Of a DNA stretch of 5,930 nt, positions 1 through 5,930 are shown one piece after another. Source of the stretch: Streptomyces fulvoviolaceus. GTDB lineage: Bacteria > Actinomycetota > Actinomycetes > Streptomycetales > Streptomycetaceae. Made by a program: the position numbers and the translations under genes. The stretch is taken from assembly GCF_000718165.1 (NCBI RefSeq), contig NZ_JOEY01000122.1, positions 1-5,930 of the forward strand. Direction: 5' to 3'. Every line of letters starts with the position of its first letter. Position 1 is the first letter of the stretch. The notes beneath the pieces were generated by a model that was given only the letters and a program-made list of their open reading frames with translations, searched no databases and was not told the origin of the DNA.

Positions 1-93
1 CGATCCCACTCCGCGTTCGTCAGGTCACCACGTCCCATGCAGCCAGCCTGACCCCAACACCCCACCCACGTAAGGGGATCCGAGAAACAGCGC

Positions 94-1383
94 CTAGGCC
101 GTGTCCCCGTCCGCCGTGGGTGATGCGGTCTTCGGGAGTGCTTCTGGCTTGCGCTGTGTTTGTGGCCGGGGTGTCGGGGTGAGCCTGCGGACCTGCGGCG
201 ACAACAGGGCTGCGCCTGTGGCCATGGCGATCAGGGCGGCGCAGCCCGCCAGCGCCTCCCGAGTGCCGACGCTGCCGGCGACGGGTCCGGCCACGAGCAG
301 GCCGAGCGGGGCGAAGGCCAAGGAGCCGAACCAGTCGTAGGAGCTGACGCGGGAGAGGGCTTCCTCGGGGACCTCGCGCTGGATGGTGGTGGACCAGAGC
401 ACGGCGAAGACGTCCGAGGTGATGCCCGAGCAGAACATGGCCACCGCGATCAGCCAGACAGGGGCTGAGGCGGCGAGCAGGGCGATGGGCAGGGCGGCCG
501 GGAACGTGGCCAGAACTGCGACCAGGACGGGCCGGTTCACCCGGACACGCGCGGCCAGGCCCGCGCCGGCGATGGTGCCGAGGGCCTGGGCTCCGACGAT
601 GAGCGACCACGCCCGGGCCCCGCCCAGATCCTCTTGTGCCACAAGGGGTCCCAGCACGCCGACGTTGGCGTTGAGTGCCGCGACGACGACCGCGTACTGG
701 GCGACGACCACCCACAGCCACTGCCGGGAGGCGAACTCCCGCCAGCCCTCCTTCAGATCGTCCCAGCCCGAGGACCTCTTGGCGGCCCGCCCCGGAACCC
801 GCAGGCGGGCGGTCAGGATCGCGCTGACGATGAAGGACGCGGAGTTGAGGGCCAGTGCCCAGCCGGCCCCGATCCAGGCAACAGCGACGCCGGACAGGGC
901 CAGACCCAGCAGCAGGCTGGTGTTCGTGCACACCCTCAGCAGTCCGTTGGCCCGCTGGAGCCTGTCCGCCGCAACGACCAGCGGCACCAGGCCGTCCATC
1001 GCCGGAGAGAACAGTGCGGTCGCGGTGCCGGCCACAACCGCCAGCACGCACAGGGGGATCAACGGCGCGTGACCGGACAGCACGAGGCCCGCCAACCCGG
1101 CATAGGCGCCGGCACCCACGATGTCGGCGACCATCATCAGCCGCGCCCGGGACATCCGATCCGCGATCACCCCTCCAGCCAGGATGAACACCAGCTGAGG
1201 CAGCGCCTGACAGGCCAGCACCAGTGACAGCCGCCCCGGAGTCGCCCCGGGCAGGGCCAGCACGGCGAAACCCAGCGCCACACGAGCAAAGCCGTTGCCC
1301 AGAACCGAGATCGTCCGGGCCGAAGCAAGCACAAGAAACTGCTGGTCACCCCATAGGGAAGACCGTTCGAGGGAGGTAGACAC
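94..1383 (-). CDS. Major facilitator superfamily permease, MFS_3/EntS-like
   Basis: Predicted 12-helix inner-membrane transporter, most likely a proton-driven exporter; the substrate cannot be read from the sequence. With the GTG at 1383 as start it has 429 residues, a usual length for the family. Visible family marks are motif A between helices 2 and 3 (GGVIADRMSRAR, about residues 70-81), a FSPAMDGLVP segment followed by QRANGLL (about 125-149), and a hydrophilic central loop with DLKEGWREF (about 192-218) between the two six-helix halves. The last 35 or so residues are a polar, proline- and threonine-rich tail, probably cytoplasmic. Start choice: the frame stays open to an ATG at 1434, but the extra 17 residues are rich in Arg and Cys and that ATG has no ribosome site, while the GTG has a weak AGAG nine bases upstream. 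The gene ends with TAG. It follows the LAL regulator on the same strand, so a regulated drug or metabolite exporter is plausible but unproven. Permease call is firm; substrate and direction are inference. Confidence 0.9.
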   Translation of the reverse strand: MSTSLERSSLWGDQQFLVLASARTISVLGNGFARVALGFAVLALPGATPGRLSLVLACQALPQLVFILAGGVIADRMSRARLMMVADIVGAGAYAGLAGLVLSGHAPLIPLCVLAVVAGTATALFSPAMDGLVPLVVAADRLQRANGLLRVCTNTSLLLGLALSGVAVAWIGAGWALALNSASFIVSAILTARLRVPGRAAKRSSGWDDLKEGWREFASRQWLWVVVAQYAVVVAALNANVGVLGPLVAQEDLGGARAWSLIVGAQALGTIAGAGLAARVRVNRPVLVAVLATFPAALPIALLAASAPVWLIAVAMFCSGITSDVFAVLWSTTIQREVPEEALSRVSSYDWFGSLAFAPLGLLVAGPVAGSVGTREALAGCAALIAMATGAALLSPQVRRLTPTPRPQTQRKPEALPKTASPTADGDTA

Positions 1384-1609
1384 GGCGCCGCACTCTACGC
1401 GGCGGCACCGACGCTCCGGTCTGCAATCAGCCATCCACGAACCGTAAGACGGGCACTGACCCTGCTGGCGTCATCAGCGCCTTGCTCGGCAGCCCGTCAG
1501 GATTCCGCAGCGGCCCAGCGACATGGGTTCTCATTCACATTGATCGCGCCTTGTGACTTGTGGCTGGTGCACAGGCCCCCCGGTATCCGCGGCTCGAACC
1601 ATGCGTGGC
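1384..1609. other. Intergenic gap between LAL regulator and permease
   Basis: This is the spacer between two minus-strand genes. No convincing hairpin terminator for the regulator and no clear -35/-10 pair for the permease could be found. The stretch around 1521-1563 is visibly less GC-rich than its surroundings and carries a short tandem pair, CTTGTGA at 1550-1556 and CTTGTGG at 1557-1563. A small stem (GGCG/CGCC on the minus strand, near 1465-1485) is too weak to call. The length would allow a separate promoter for the permease, but read-through from the regulator cannot be excluded. Confidence 0.35.
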
Positions 1610-4456
1610 TCATCCGCTCAAGGAAGGCCTCGGCGTGCGCCCTGCCATCAGGCCCGCCAGGGCTGCCCGCGATGAGACTCCCGTCTTGCGGTAGACCCGG
1701 GAGATGTGGGTCTCGACCGTGCGGCGGCTCAGGCAGAGTCGTTCGGCGATCGCCGGGCTGGTGAGGCCGTCAGCGACGAGGTCGGCGATCTCCCGTTCGC
1801 GGACGGTCAGTTCGGAGAGGCGGCGCTCGGGCCCGTCGGCGGCGGCGGCCACCGCCGGGCCGACCGCCTCGGCAAGACCGGTCAGCATCCCGCAGCCCCC
1901 GGCCACGGCGAGCCGCCGCCCCCGGTGCCAGGCCGCCTGCCCCCGCCGCGAACCGCTCGGGTCCGCCGCCAGCAGGGAGGCACCGAAGAGCAGGGAGAAC
2001 GCCTCCCAGAACACCCCTCCGCTGCGGGCGCTCTCGTCGGCCGCCGCCATGAACAGGTCCGCCGCCGTCCTGTCGTCACCGAGACCGAGGCGTATCTGCG
2101 CGGCGCTGCGCATGGCCGAGGCGCGCTGCACGGGCAGATCGAGCCGCTCGGCCTCCTCGTGGGCCCGCTCGGCCCAGTCCTTCGCCGCGTCCAGGTCACC
2201 CATGGCGACGGCGGCGGTCACCAGGACCTCCAGGAACAGCGGACGCATGGAGGGCTGCATCCGTCGCAGGCCGGGGCCGCCGGCACGCAGCACCGCCTCC
2301 CGGGCACGAGCCGGGTCGCCGGCGGTGAGTGCCGCGTAGCCGAGTACACACCAGGCGATGGACGCCCACCAGTTGACGCCCAGACCCGCCGCGGCCACCG
2401 CCTCCTCGGCGGTGGCCAGTGGCCGCGGATCGCCGGGTGGGCAGGCGTCGGCCAGGGCGTGGGCCCTGGTCGCGAGGACGAAGGCGAGCAGTTCGTCACT
2501 GCCGATGCCGCGGGCGATGTCCTCGGCCTCCTCGGACAGTTCCACCGCCGACGCGAGCCGACAGGTCTGGGTGCGTACGTGTGTCTTGCACAGCAGAAGG
2601 TGGGGCAGGAGGTAGAGCTGGCCGGTGCGGCGGGCTATGGCCAGGCCTCGATCGGCGTGCCGCTCGGCGTCGGCGAAGCGCTCCAGGAACGCCTCCGCCC
2701 AGGCCAGCCGCATCAGCGGCTCGCACAGGCCGGTCAGATCGCCGTCCGGCAGTGAGTCCACGAGGGCCGCCGCCCGGCGGGTGAAGTCGTCCGCCGCCGC
2801 CGTCTCCCCCTCGTACGCCTCTCCCAGCGCCGCGACGCTCAGCGCACCCGCCACACCCGTCTCGTCCCCGAGGGAGCGGGCCACCTCCAGGGTGTGTGCC
2901 ACCTCGGAGCGCACCGCCGGGTATGAGGTGTCGAGCGGGGCCGAGGAGCCCAGCTCCAGGCCCAGCGCCACCTGGTCGGCGAGCGATGGCGCGGGATCAG
3001 TGCGGTGCAACTCGCGGCGGAGCAGGGCGACCGCCTCCGAGTAACGCCCCAGATGGCGCTCCATGACGGCGCACAGCACGACAGCGGACGCCCGCGACCC
3101 CGTCCCGTCGCCCGGGTCGGGCAGGGCGATCACCTGGTGCAAGAGGTCCCGGCTCTCCCGGAGCCGGCCGCCGACGCCCAGCGCCCGGGCCCGCCGCAGC
3201 ATCAACTCGCGCCGTCTGCCCGCGTGTTCCGGCGTGTGCGGAAGATGCCGCAGCACCACCTCGAGCCAGTGCGCGCTGCTCGCGGGCGCCGTCTGCGCGG
3301 CCTGCTCGGCGGCCTCGTCCAGCACCGCCGCCGCCCGCGGGTCCCAGCCGGACAGTGACTGTTCGGCGTGGTGCGCCCGCTCGGCCAACGGGGCGCCGGT
3401 CCGGGCGAGTTCGGCGCCGACGAGCCGGTGGGTCTCCGTTCGCAGCCAGGGGTCGGTGCCGTCGCGGACGAGGCTGCGCAGCACGGGATGGCGCAGCGCG
3501 ATCCGCCCGTGCGTGCCGGTGCGCAGCAGGTCGCGCCGGGTCAGTACGGCGAGGTCCTCGGTCAGTTGCCCCGGCTCCTGGCCGGTCACCGGGCCGAGCA
3601 GCGCGGGCGTGGCGTGGTCGCCCAGGGCTGCCACCACTTGGACGAGCCGGCCCTGCGACGGCGTCAGCGGGGTCAGCTCGTCGAGCAGCAGCGCCCCGAG
3701 GCCGGTCGTGGACAGTCGGCTCACCGACGCGCCCTCGCGGTGCGCCTGGAGCAGGGTCAGCAGGTACAGCGGGTTGCCCTCGCTCGCCGTGAAAAGCCGT
3801 ACGGCCTGGTCGCGGGCCAGGTCGGGGGCGAGTAGTTCGATGCACTCCCGCTCGCCGAGCGGGCCGAGGACCGTCCGCCGTACCGTGCCGGTCTCCGTGC
3901 CGCGGGTGAGGGTCGAGGCGAGCGGCGCGGGGCTCTGCCGGTCGCGGCGGGCGAGGACCAGCAGGACGCGGGCGCGCACGGGGTGCCGTACGAGATGGTC
4001 GAGGAGTTCCAGCGACGCGGCGTCCGCCCAGTGCATGTCGTCCAGGACCACGACCAGCGGAGACGCCGCGGCGTGGGTCAACAGGGCGGCGGTGGCCCGG
4101 TGCAGGTGGAAGCGGTCCGTGCTGCGGGGAGCACCGCTGAGCACCGGGGCGACCTCGGCAGCTGCCGGGAAGGATTCGACGGCCTCCGGGGCGAGGTCGG
4201 AGAAGGCGTCGGTGAACGGCTGGAACGGGATGTGGCGTTCGTACTCCGTCGCCCGGCCGCGCAGCACCGCCGCCCCGCGCCGCGTCGCGGCCAGGCACAG
4301 CTCGTGGACCAGCCGGCTCTTGCCGATGCCCGCCTCACCGCCGACGTCCAGCACCGTCGGGCGGCCGGGCACGTCCCCCACCAGATCCGCCAGCAGCCGG
4401 TCGAGCCGCGAGAGTTCCGCCTCTCTGCCGACCAGCGGTGTTCTTTCCGTCGTCAT
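1610..4456 (-). CDS. LAL-family (large ATP-binding LuxR) transcriptional regulator
   Basis: Cytoplasmic transcription factor of 948 residues, within the usual range for LAL proteins, the family that includes MalT and many actinobacterial pathway regulators. Order of parts: an N-terminal AAA/STAND ATPase with LVGRE at 8-12, Walker A GEAGIGKS at 40-47, Walker B LVVVLDD at 134-140 followed by MHWAD, and a GNPLYLLTLL segment near 226-235; a long Ala/Leu/Arg-rich helical region from about 400 to 870 resembling TPR-like repeats, the usual effector-sensing part; and a LuxR helix-turn-helix from about 880 to 940 (LTVREREIADLVADG, then SRRTVETHISRVYRKTG). All key nucleotide-binding residues are present, so the ATPase is probably functional. 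The start ATG at 4456 is set by the LVGRE onset directly after it; a GGGGGCG run about nine bases upstream may act as ribosome site, since the nearer GAGGG is too close. It diverges from the WD40 gene across 261 bases. The signal and target genes are unknown; regulation of itself, the WD40 gene or the permease is inference. Confidence 0.96.
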   Translation of the reverse strand: MTTERTPLVGREAELSRLDRLLADLVGDVPGRPTVLDVGGEAGIGKSRLVHELCLAATRRGAAVLRGRATEYERHIPFQPFTDAFSDLAPEAVESFPAAAEVAPVLSGAPRSTDRFHLHRATAALLTHAAASPLVVVLDDMHWADAASLELLDHLVRHPVRARVLLVLARRDRQSPAPLASTLTRGTETGTVRRTVLGPLGERECIELLAPDLARDQAVRLFTASEGNPLYLLTLLQAHREGASVSRLSTTGLGALLLDELTPLTPSQGRLVQVVAALGDHATPALLGPVTGQEPGQLTEDLAVLTRRDLLRTGTHGRIALRHPVLRSLVRDGTDPWLRTETHRLVGAELARTGAPLAERAHHAEQSLSGWDPRAAAVLDEAAEQAAQTAPASSAHWLEVVLRHLPHTPEHAGRRRELMLRRARALGVGGRLRESRDLLHQVIALPDPGDGTGSRASAVVLCAVMERHLGRYSEAVALLRRELHRTDPAPSLADQVALGLELGSSAPLDTSYPAVRSEVAHTLEVARSLGDETGVAGALSVAALGEAYEGETAAADDFTRRAAALVDSLPDGDLTGLCEPLMRLAWAEAFLERFADAERHADRGLAIARRTGQLYLLPHLLLCKTHVRTQTCRLASAVELSEEAEDIARGIGSDELLAFVLATRAHALADACPPGDPRPLATAEEAVAAAGLGVNWWASIAWCVLGYAALTAGDPARAREAVLRAGGPGLRRMQPSMRPLFLEVLVTAAVAMGDLDAAKDWAERAHEEAERLDLPVQRASAMRSAAQIRLGLGDDRTAADLFMAAADESARSGGVFWEAFSLLFGASLLAADPSGSRRGQAAWHRGRRLAVAGGCGMLTGLAEAVGPAVAAAADGPERRLSELTVREREIADLVADGLTSPAIAERLCLSRRTVETHISRVYRKTGVSSRAALAGLMAGRTPRPSLSG

Positions 4457-4557
4457 GCCCTCACGCCCCCGCGACAGTTGGTGCCCCGCACATCCTGTCG
4501 TACGCCACTGACAACCTGTGGGTTCGTGTCCGCGATCTCACAACCCTCGTCCGGGTG

Positions 4558-4584
4558 GGACGGGTCGGACGGGTCGGACGAACG
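4558..4584. repeat. 9-base tandem repeat GGACGGGTC, two and a half copies
   Basis: GGACGGGTC occurs at 4558-4566 and again at 4567-4575 with no spacer, followed by GGACGAACG at 4576-4584, which matches the first five bases of the unit. A 9-base period is slightly under one helical turn, so copies lie on roughly the same DNA face. It sits in the divergent control region just upstream of the CTACGTAAC pair. It may be a regulator-binding site or simply slippage in GC-rich DNA; the sequence alone does not decide. Confidence 0.6.
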
Positions 4585-4589
4585 GATGC

Positions 4590-4614
4590 GGAAACTACGT
4601 AACCGATCTACGTA
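4590..4614 (+). promoter_or_regulatory. Candidate ECF-sigma-type promoter for the WD40 gene
   Basis: GGAAAC at 4590-4595 is followed after 15 bases by CGTA at 4611-4614. Actinobacterial extracytoplasmic-function sigma factors often use a GGAAC-like -35 and a CGT-containing -10 about 15-17 bases apart, so this is a plausible match on the strand of the WD40 gene. Transcription would begin near 4621 and leave a leader of roughly 95 bases. The motifs are short, so a chance match is possible. Confidence 0.3.
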
Positions 4615-4616
4615 AC
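4595..4616. promoter_or_regulatory. Direct repeat CTACGTAAC x2, candidate operator
   Basis: CTACGTAAC occurs exactly at 4595-4603 and 4608-4616, a 13-base period. Each copy contains the self-complementary core TACGTA, so each could bind a dimer in either orientation. It is an unusually AT-containing island in a GC-rich control region, which makes exact repetition less likely to be chance. The pair overlaps the candidate WD40 promoter, so a bound protein could block or assist it. The LAL regulator encoded next door is the obvious candidate binder, but this is inference. Confidence 0.45.
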
Positions 4617-4706
4617 AGCACGATCGTCCCGGCCCGGCGCACGCGGGAAGATCCAGTCCCGTAGGGGCCGCGGCGGTTGCCGCATCAGGAAGGCTCCGGG
4701 GATTTC

Positions 4707-4714
4707 GGGGAGGG
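4707..4714 (+). promoter_or_regulatory. Ribosome binding site of the WD40 gene
   Basis: GGGGAGGG contains a GGAGG core at 4709-4713, four bases before the ATG at 4718. The spacing is short. The next codon, TTG at 4721, would sit seven bases away and could serve as an alternative start, changing the protein by only one residue. Either way the site fixes the start at the edge of the transmembrane helix. Confidence 0.75.
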
Positions 4715-4717
4715 CGG

Positions 4718-5773
4718 ATGTTGATCGTCGGCACAGTGGCAGGGATCGTCCTGGTCGTCCTGATCGTCGTATGGGTGGTCCGGCGGTCGGACGGCCGGTA
4801 CCGGTTCCGGCCGTCGTTCGAGGCGGCCTGCGAGGTCACGGTCGGCGGCCGGAGACTCGTGGCGTACTCCGGGCACCGCAAGGTGATCCGGCTCGCGGAC
4901 CCGGCCGAACGCGAGGACACGGCGGTCGTCATGGGCTCGCGCACCTGGATCCGTACGCTGTGCGAGGTCCACGTCGACGGCAGGCCCCTGCTGGCGTCCG
5001 GCGGCCGGGACGGGGTCGTCCGGCTCTGGGATCTGGAGAACCGAGGCGAACTGGTGGCCTCCCTCACCGGTCACCGCGGCTGGGTGTACGGGCTGTGCAC
5101 GGTGCGGGTCTCGGGGCGCGACCTGCTGGCCTCGGCGGGCCGGGACGGCGTGATACGCGTCTGGGACCCGCGCGACGGCCGGCTGGTGCGCACGATCGAC
5201 ACCGGACCCCGGAGGGGGTGGATCTTCTCCCTGTGTCAGGTGCGTACGGGCGGGCGAACGCTGCTCGCGGCCGGGCACGGCAACGGCACAGTGACCCTGT
5301 GGCATGCCAAGTCCGGGCGGGCGGCACTGGAGCTGACCGCGCACAACCGCGCCGTGTGGGCCCTGTGCGAGGTGTCCGACGGCGACCGCACCCTGCTCGC
5401 CACCGCCGGCTGGGACGGGGTCGTCCGGCTGTGGGACGTGGAGGCACCGCAGGAGGTAGGGGCGTTCACCGCCGGTGTCGGGCCCGTGTACGCCCTGTGC
5501 CAGGCGGAAGCCGGGGACCGTACGCTCCTCGTCGCCGGCGGGGACGGACCGGGCACCGCTGTCTGGGACCCGTTCACCGGCGAGCGCGCCGGCAACCTGG
5601 GCATGGACTTCGCCGGCCTCCTCAGCGGCCACGGCTGGGTACGCGCCGCCTGCCAGGTCCGGCCGGCGCAGGGCCCACCGCTGATCATCACCGTGGGGTA
5701 CGACGACGGAGCACGCGTGTGGGACGTGGCGAAGGAGATCGGTTCGCCTCCTCCGGAGAGAAGAGCGTCCTGA
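4718..5773 (+). CDS. Membrane-anchored seven-blade WD40 repeat protein
   Basis: Protein of 351 residues with no enzymatic domain; probably a membrane-tethered protein-interaction scaffold or sensor. Residues 2-21 are a single hydrophobic helix with no charged residue before it and RRSDGRYRFR after it, so by the positive-inside rule the propeller should face the cytoplasm (signal anchor, not a cleaved signal peptide). Seven WD40 blades follow, each opening with a [AGLTS]-[LA]-C-x-[VA] strand: cysteines at 38, 82, 127, 173, 217, 261 and 312, spaced 44-46 residues except the last (51). Blades 2, 3, 5, 6 and 7 end in WD (104, 149, 239, 283, 335); blade 4 has WH (195) and blade 1 a degenerate LAD (59-61). 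GH or AH dipeptides occur at 118, 208 and 304. Residues 26-34 probably supply the outer strand that closes the ring. Strong ribosome site upstream, hairpin terminator 29 bases after the TGA, so it is probably transcribed alone. Family call is firm; partner and role are unknown. Confidence 0.93.
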   Translation: MLIVGTVAGIVLVVLIVVWVVRRSDGRYRFRPSFEAACEVTVGGRRLVAYSGHRKVIRLADPAEREDTAVVMGSRTWIRTLCEVHVDGRPLLASGGRDGVVRLWDLENRGELVASLTGHRGWVYGLCTVRVSGRDLLASAGRDGVIRVWDPRDGRLVRTIDTGPRRGWIFSLCQVRTGGRTLLAAGHGNGTVTLWHAKSGRAALELTAHNRAVWALCEVSDGDRTLLATAGWDGVVRLWDVEAPQEVGAFTAGVGPVYALCQAEAGDRTLLVAGGDGPGTAVWDPFTGERAGNLGMDFAGLLSGHGWVRAACQVRPAQGPPLIITVGYDDGARVWDVAKEIGSPPPERRAS

Positions 5774-5802
5774 CCGCCCACCCGTTAACCGTTCCTAAGG
5801 AC

Positions 5803-5840
5803 TGAGCGGGAGTGAGTCCTGTTGCCAGGACTCATGCTCA
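5803..5840. terminator. Bulged hairpin, probable (bidirectional) terminator
   Basis: TGAGTCCTG at 5813-5821 pairs perfectly with CAGGACTCA at 5826-5834 across a TTGC loop. The stem continues with a G-U pair (5812/5835) and TGAGC at 5803-5807 with GCTCA at 5836-5840, leaving GGGA (5808-5811) as a bulge, about 15 pairs in all. It begins 29 bases after the WD40 stop. No T-run follows on either strand, as is common for actinobacterial terminators. The symmetry would let it also end a transcript arriving from the right. Confidence 0.7.
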
Positions 5841-5930
5841 GCCGAACGCCCCGAACGGTGTTGGGCGTTCTGGTTGCCCGCGTTCGCTCCACAGTCCGGC
5901 GGCACGGATCGTGTCCGTGGTCCGGGAACG
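5838..5930 (-). CDS. Possible 3' end of a convergent gene (partial, hypothetical)
   Basis: On the minus strand a frame is open from the right edge of the window to a TGA at 5838-5840, giving about 30 codons with the ending ERGQPERPTPFGAFG. Its first dozen codons mostly end in G or C, as real genes here do, and the stop lies in the base of the 5803-5840 hairpin, a normal place for a terminator. Against this, 30 open codons are common by chance in GC-rich DNA, later codons lose the bias, and plus-strand frames here are open too. No family was recognised. Confidence 0.22.
   Translation of the reverse strand, partial: RSRTTDTIRAAGLWSERGQPERPTPFGAFG
5844..5870. repeat. Second inverted repeat GAACGCCC/GGGCGTTC
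   Basis: GAACGCCC at 5844-5851 pairs exactly with GGGCGTTC at 5863-5870 around an 11-base loop, directly behind the first hairpin. It may be a second terminator for the WD40 transcript. Alternative pairing exists: CGAACGC at 5843-5849 also matches GCGTTCG at 5880-5886. If the convergent gene is real, this hairpin would lie inside its last codons, so the two calls compete. Confidence 0.4.

Larger units (their letters stand above)
4457..4717. promoter_or_regulatory. Divergent control region between LAL regulator and WD40 gene
   Basis: These 261 bases lie between two divergently read genes and must hold the start signals for both. They contain a 9-base tandem repeat (4558-4584), a pair of CTACGTAAC direct repeats (4595-4616), a possible promoter for the WD40 gene overlapping that pair, and a small hairpin (GCGGC, loop GGTT, GCCGC at 4670-4683) in the probable leader of the WD40 transcript. 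No good housekeeping -35/-10 pair was found for the regulator on the minus strand; a TTGTCA at about 4509-4514 (minus strand) lacks a matching -10. No open frame here looks coding. Confidence 0.6.

Noticed and set aside
19..52. GTCAGG/CCTGAC inverted repeat below the permease
   Set aside because: Six pairs around a 22-base loop is too weak to call a terminator.
20..1051. Minus-strand frame of 343 codons overlapping the permease
   Set aside because: It is Arg/Gly/Pro-rich low-complexity translation, out of frame with the permease, whose membrane helices and motif A are clear.
1521..1545. ATGGGTTCTCATTCACAT, reminiscent of a Zur/Fur-type metal box
   Set aside because: The two halves are not symmetric enough, and neither flanking gene shows a metal link.
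1590..1612. GGTTCGAGCC on the minus strand resembling a tRNA T-arm
   Set aside because: The flanking bases do not form the five-pair T stem, and no acceptor or anticodon arm can be built; it also abuts the regulator stop codon.
2997..4298. Second minus-strand frame of 433 codons inside the regulator
   Set aside because: It is Arg/Pro/Gly-rich, out of frame with the recognised ATPase domain, and typical of spurious frames in GC-rich DNA.
3063..4511. Plus-strand open frame of 482 codons opposite the regulator
   Set aside because: Its translation is a Ser/Arg/Ala/Pro mixture without domain or hydrophobic pattern and mirrors the codon bias of the well-supported minus-strand regulator; it is an antisense shadow.
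4685..5632. Minus-strand frame of 315 codons opposite the WD40 gene, with repeated PDDPVPA-like segments
   Set aside because: The apparent repeats are the reverse reading of the WD40 repeats; the WD motifs, ribosome site and anchor support the plus strand.
5812..5930. Plus-strand frames opening at GTG 5812 or ATG 5834 and running to the edge
   Set aside because: Both starts lie within the strong hairpin, third-position base use is poor, and neither translation resembles a known protein start.

Overview
The window looks like chromosomal DNA from a Streptomyces-type actinomycete. It is very GC-rich, has long spurious open frames opposite the real genes, and carries two families typical of these bacteria: a large ATP-binding LuxR-family (LAL) regulator and a WD40 protein with W-[IV]-x-x-[LA]-C repeats. 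No RNA gene, CRISPR array, insertion sequence or attachment site could be supported.

Layout, left to right. Bases 1-93 hold no supportable gene. Bases 94-1383 (minus strand) encode a 12-helix-type major facilitator superfamily permease. A gap of about 226 bases separates it from the LAL regulator at 1610-4456 (minus strand, 948 residues), which has an N-terminal ATPase, a long helical repeat region and a C-terminal LuxR DNA-binding domain. A 261-base divergent intergenic region (4457-4717) follows. It holds two short direct-repeat systems (GGACGGGTC in tandem and CTACGTAAC twice) and a possible extracytoplasmic-function-type promoter. Bases 4718-5773 (plus strand) encode a membrane-anchored protein with one N-terminal transmembrane helix and seven WD40 blades. 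Just after its stop lies a strong bulged hairpin (5803-5840), probably a terminator. The last 93 bases may be the 3' end of a convergent gene, but this is weakly supported.

How the genes may work together. The LAL regulator and the WD40 protein diverge from one control region, so the regulator may control itself and the WD40 gene; this is inference from layout. The permease lies downstream of the regulator on the same strand, but the gap leaves co-transcription uncertain. The most distinctive gene is the WD40 protein. It has a complete seven-blade propeller directly behind a membrane anchor, no enzymatic domain, and exactly seven cysteines, one at the same position in each blade. Nothing here amounts to a demonstrable new multi-gene system; the WD40 gene and its shared control region are the parts most worth following up.
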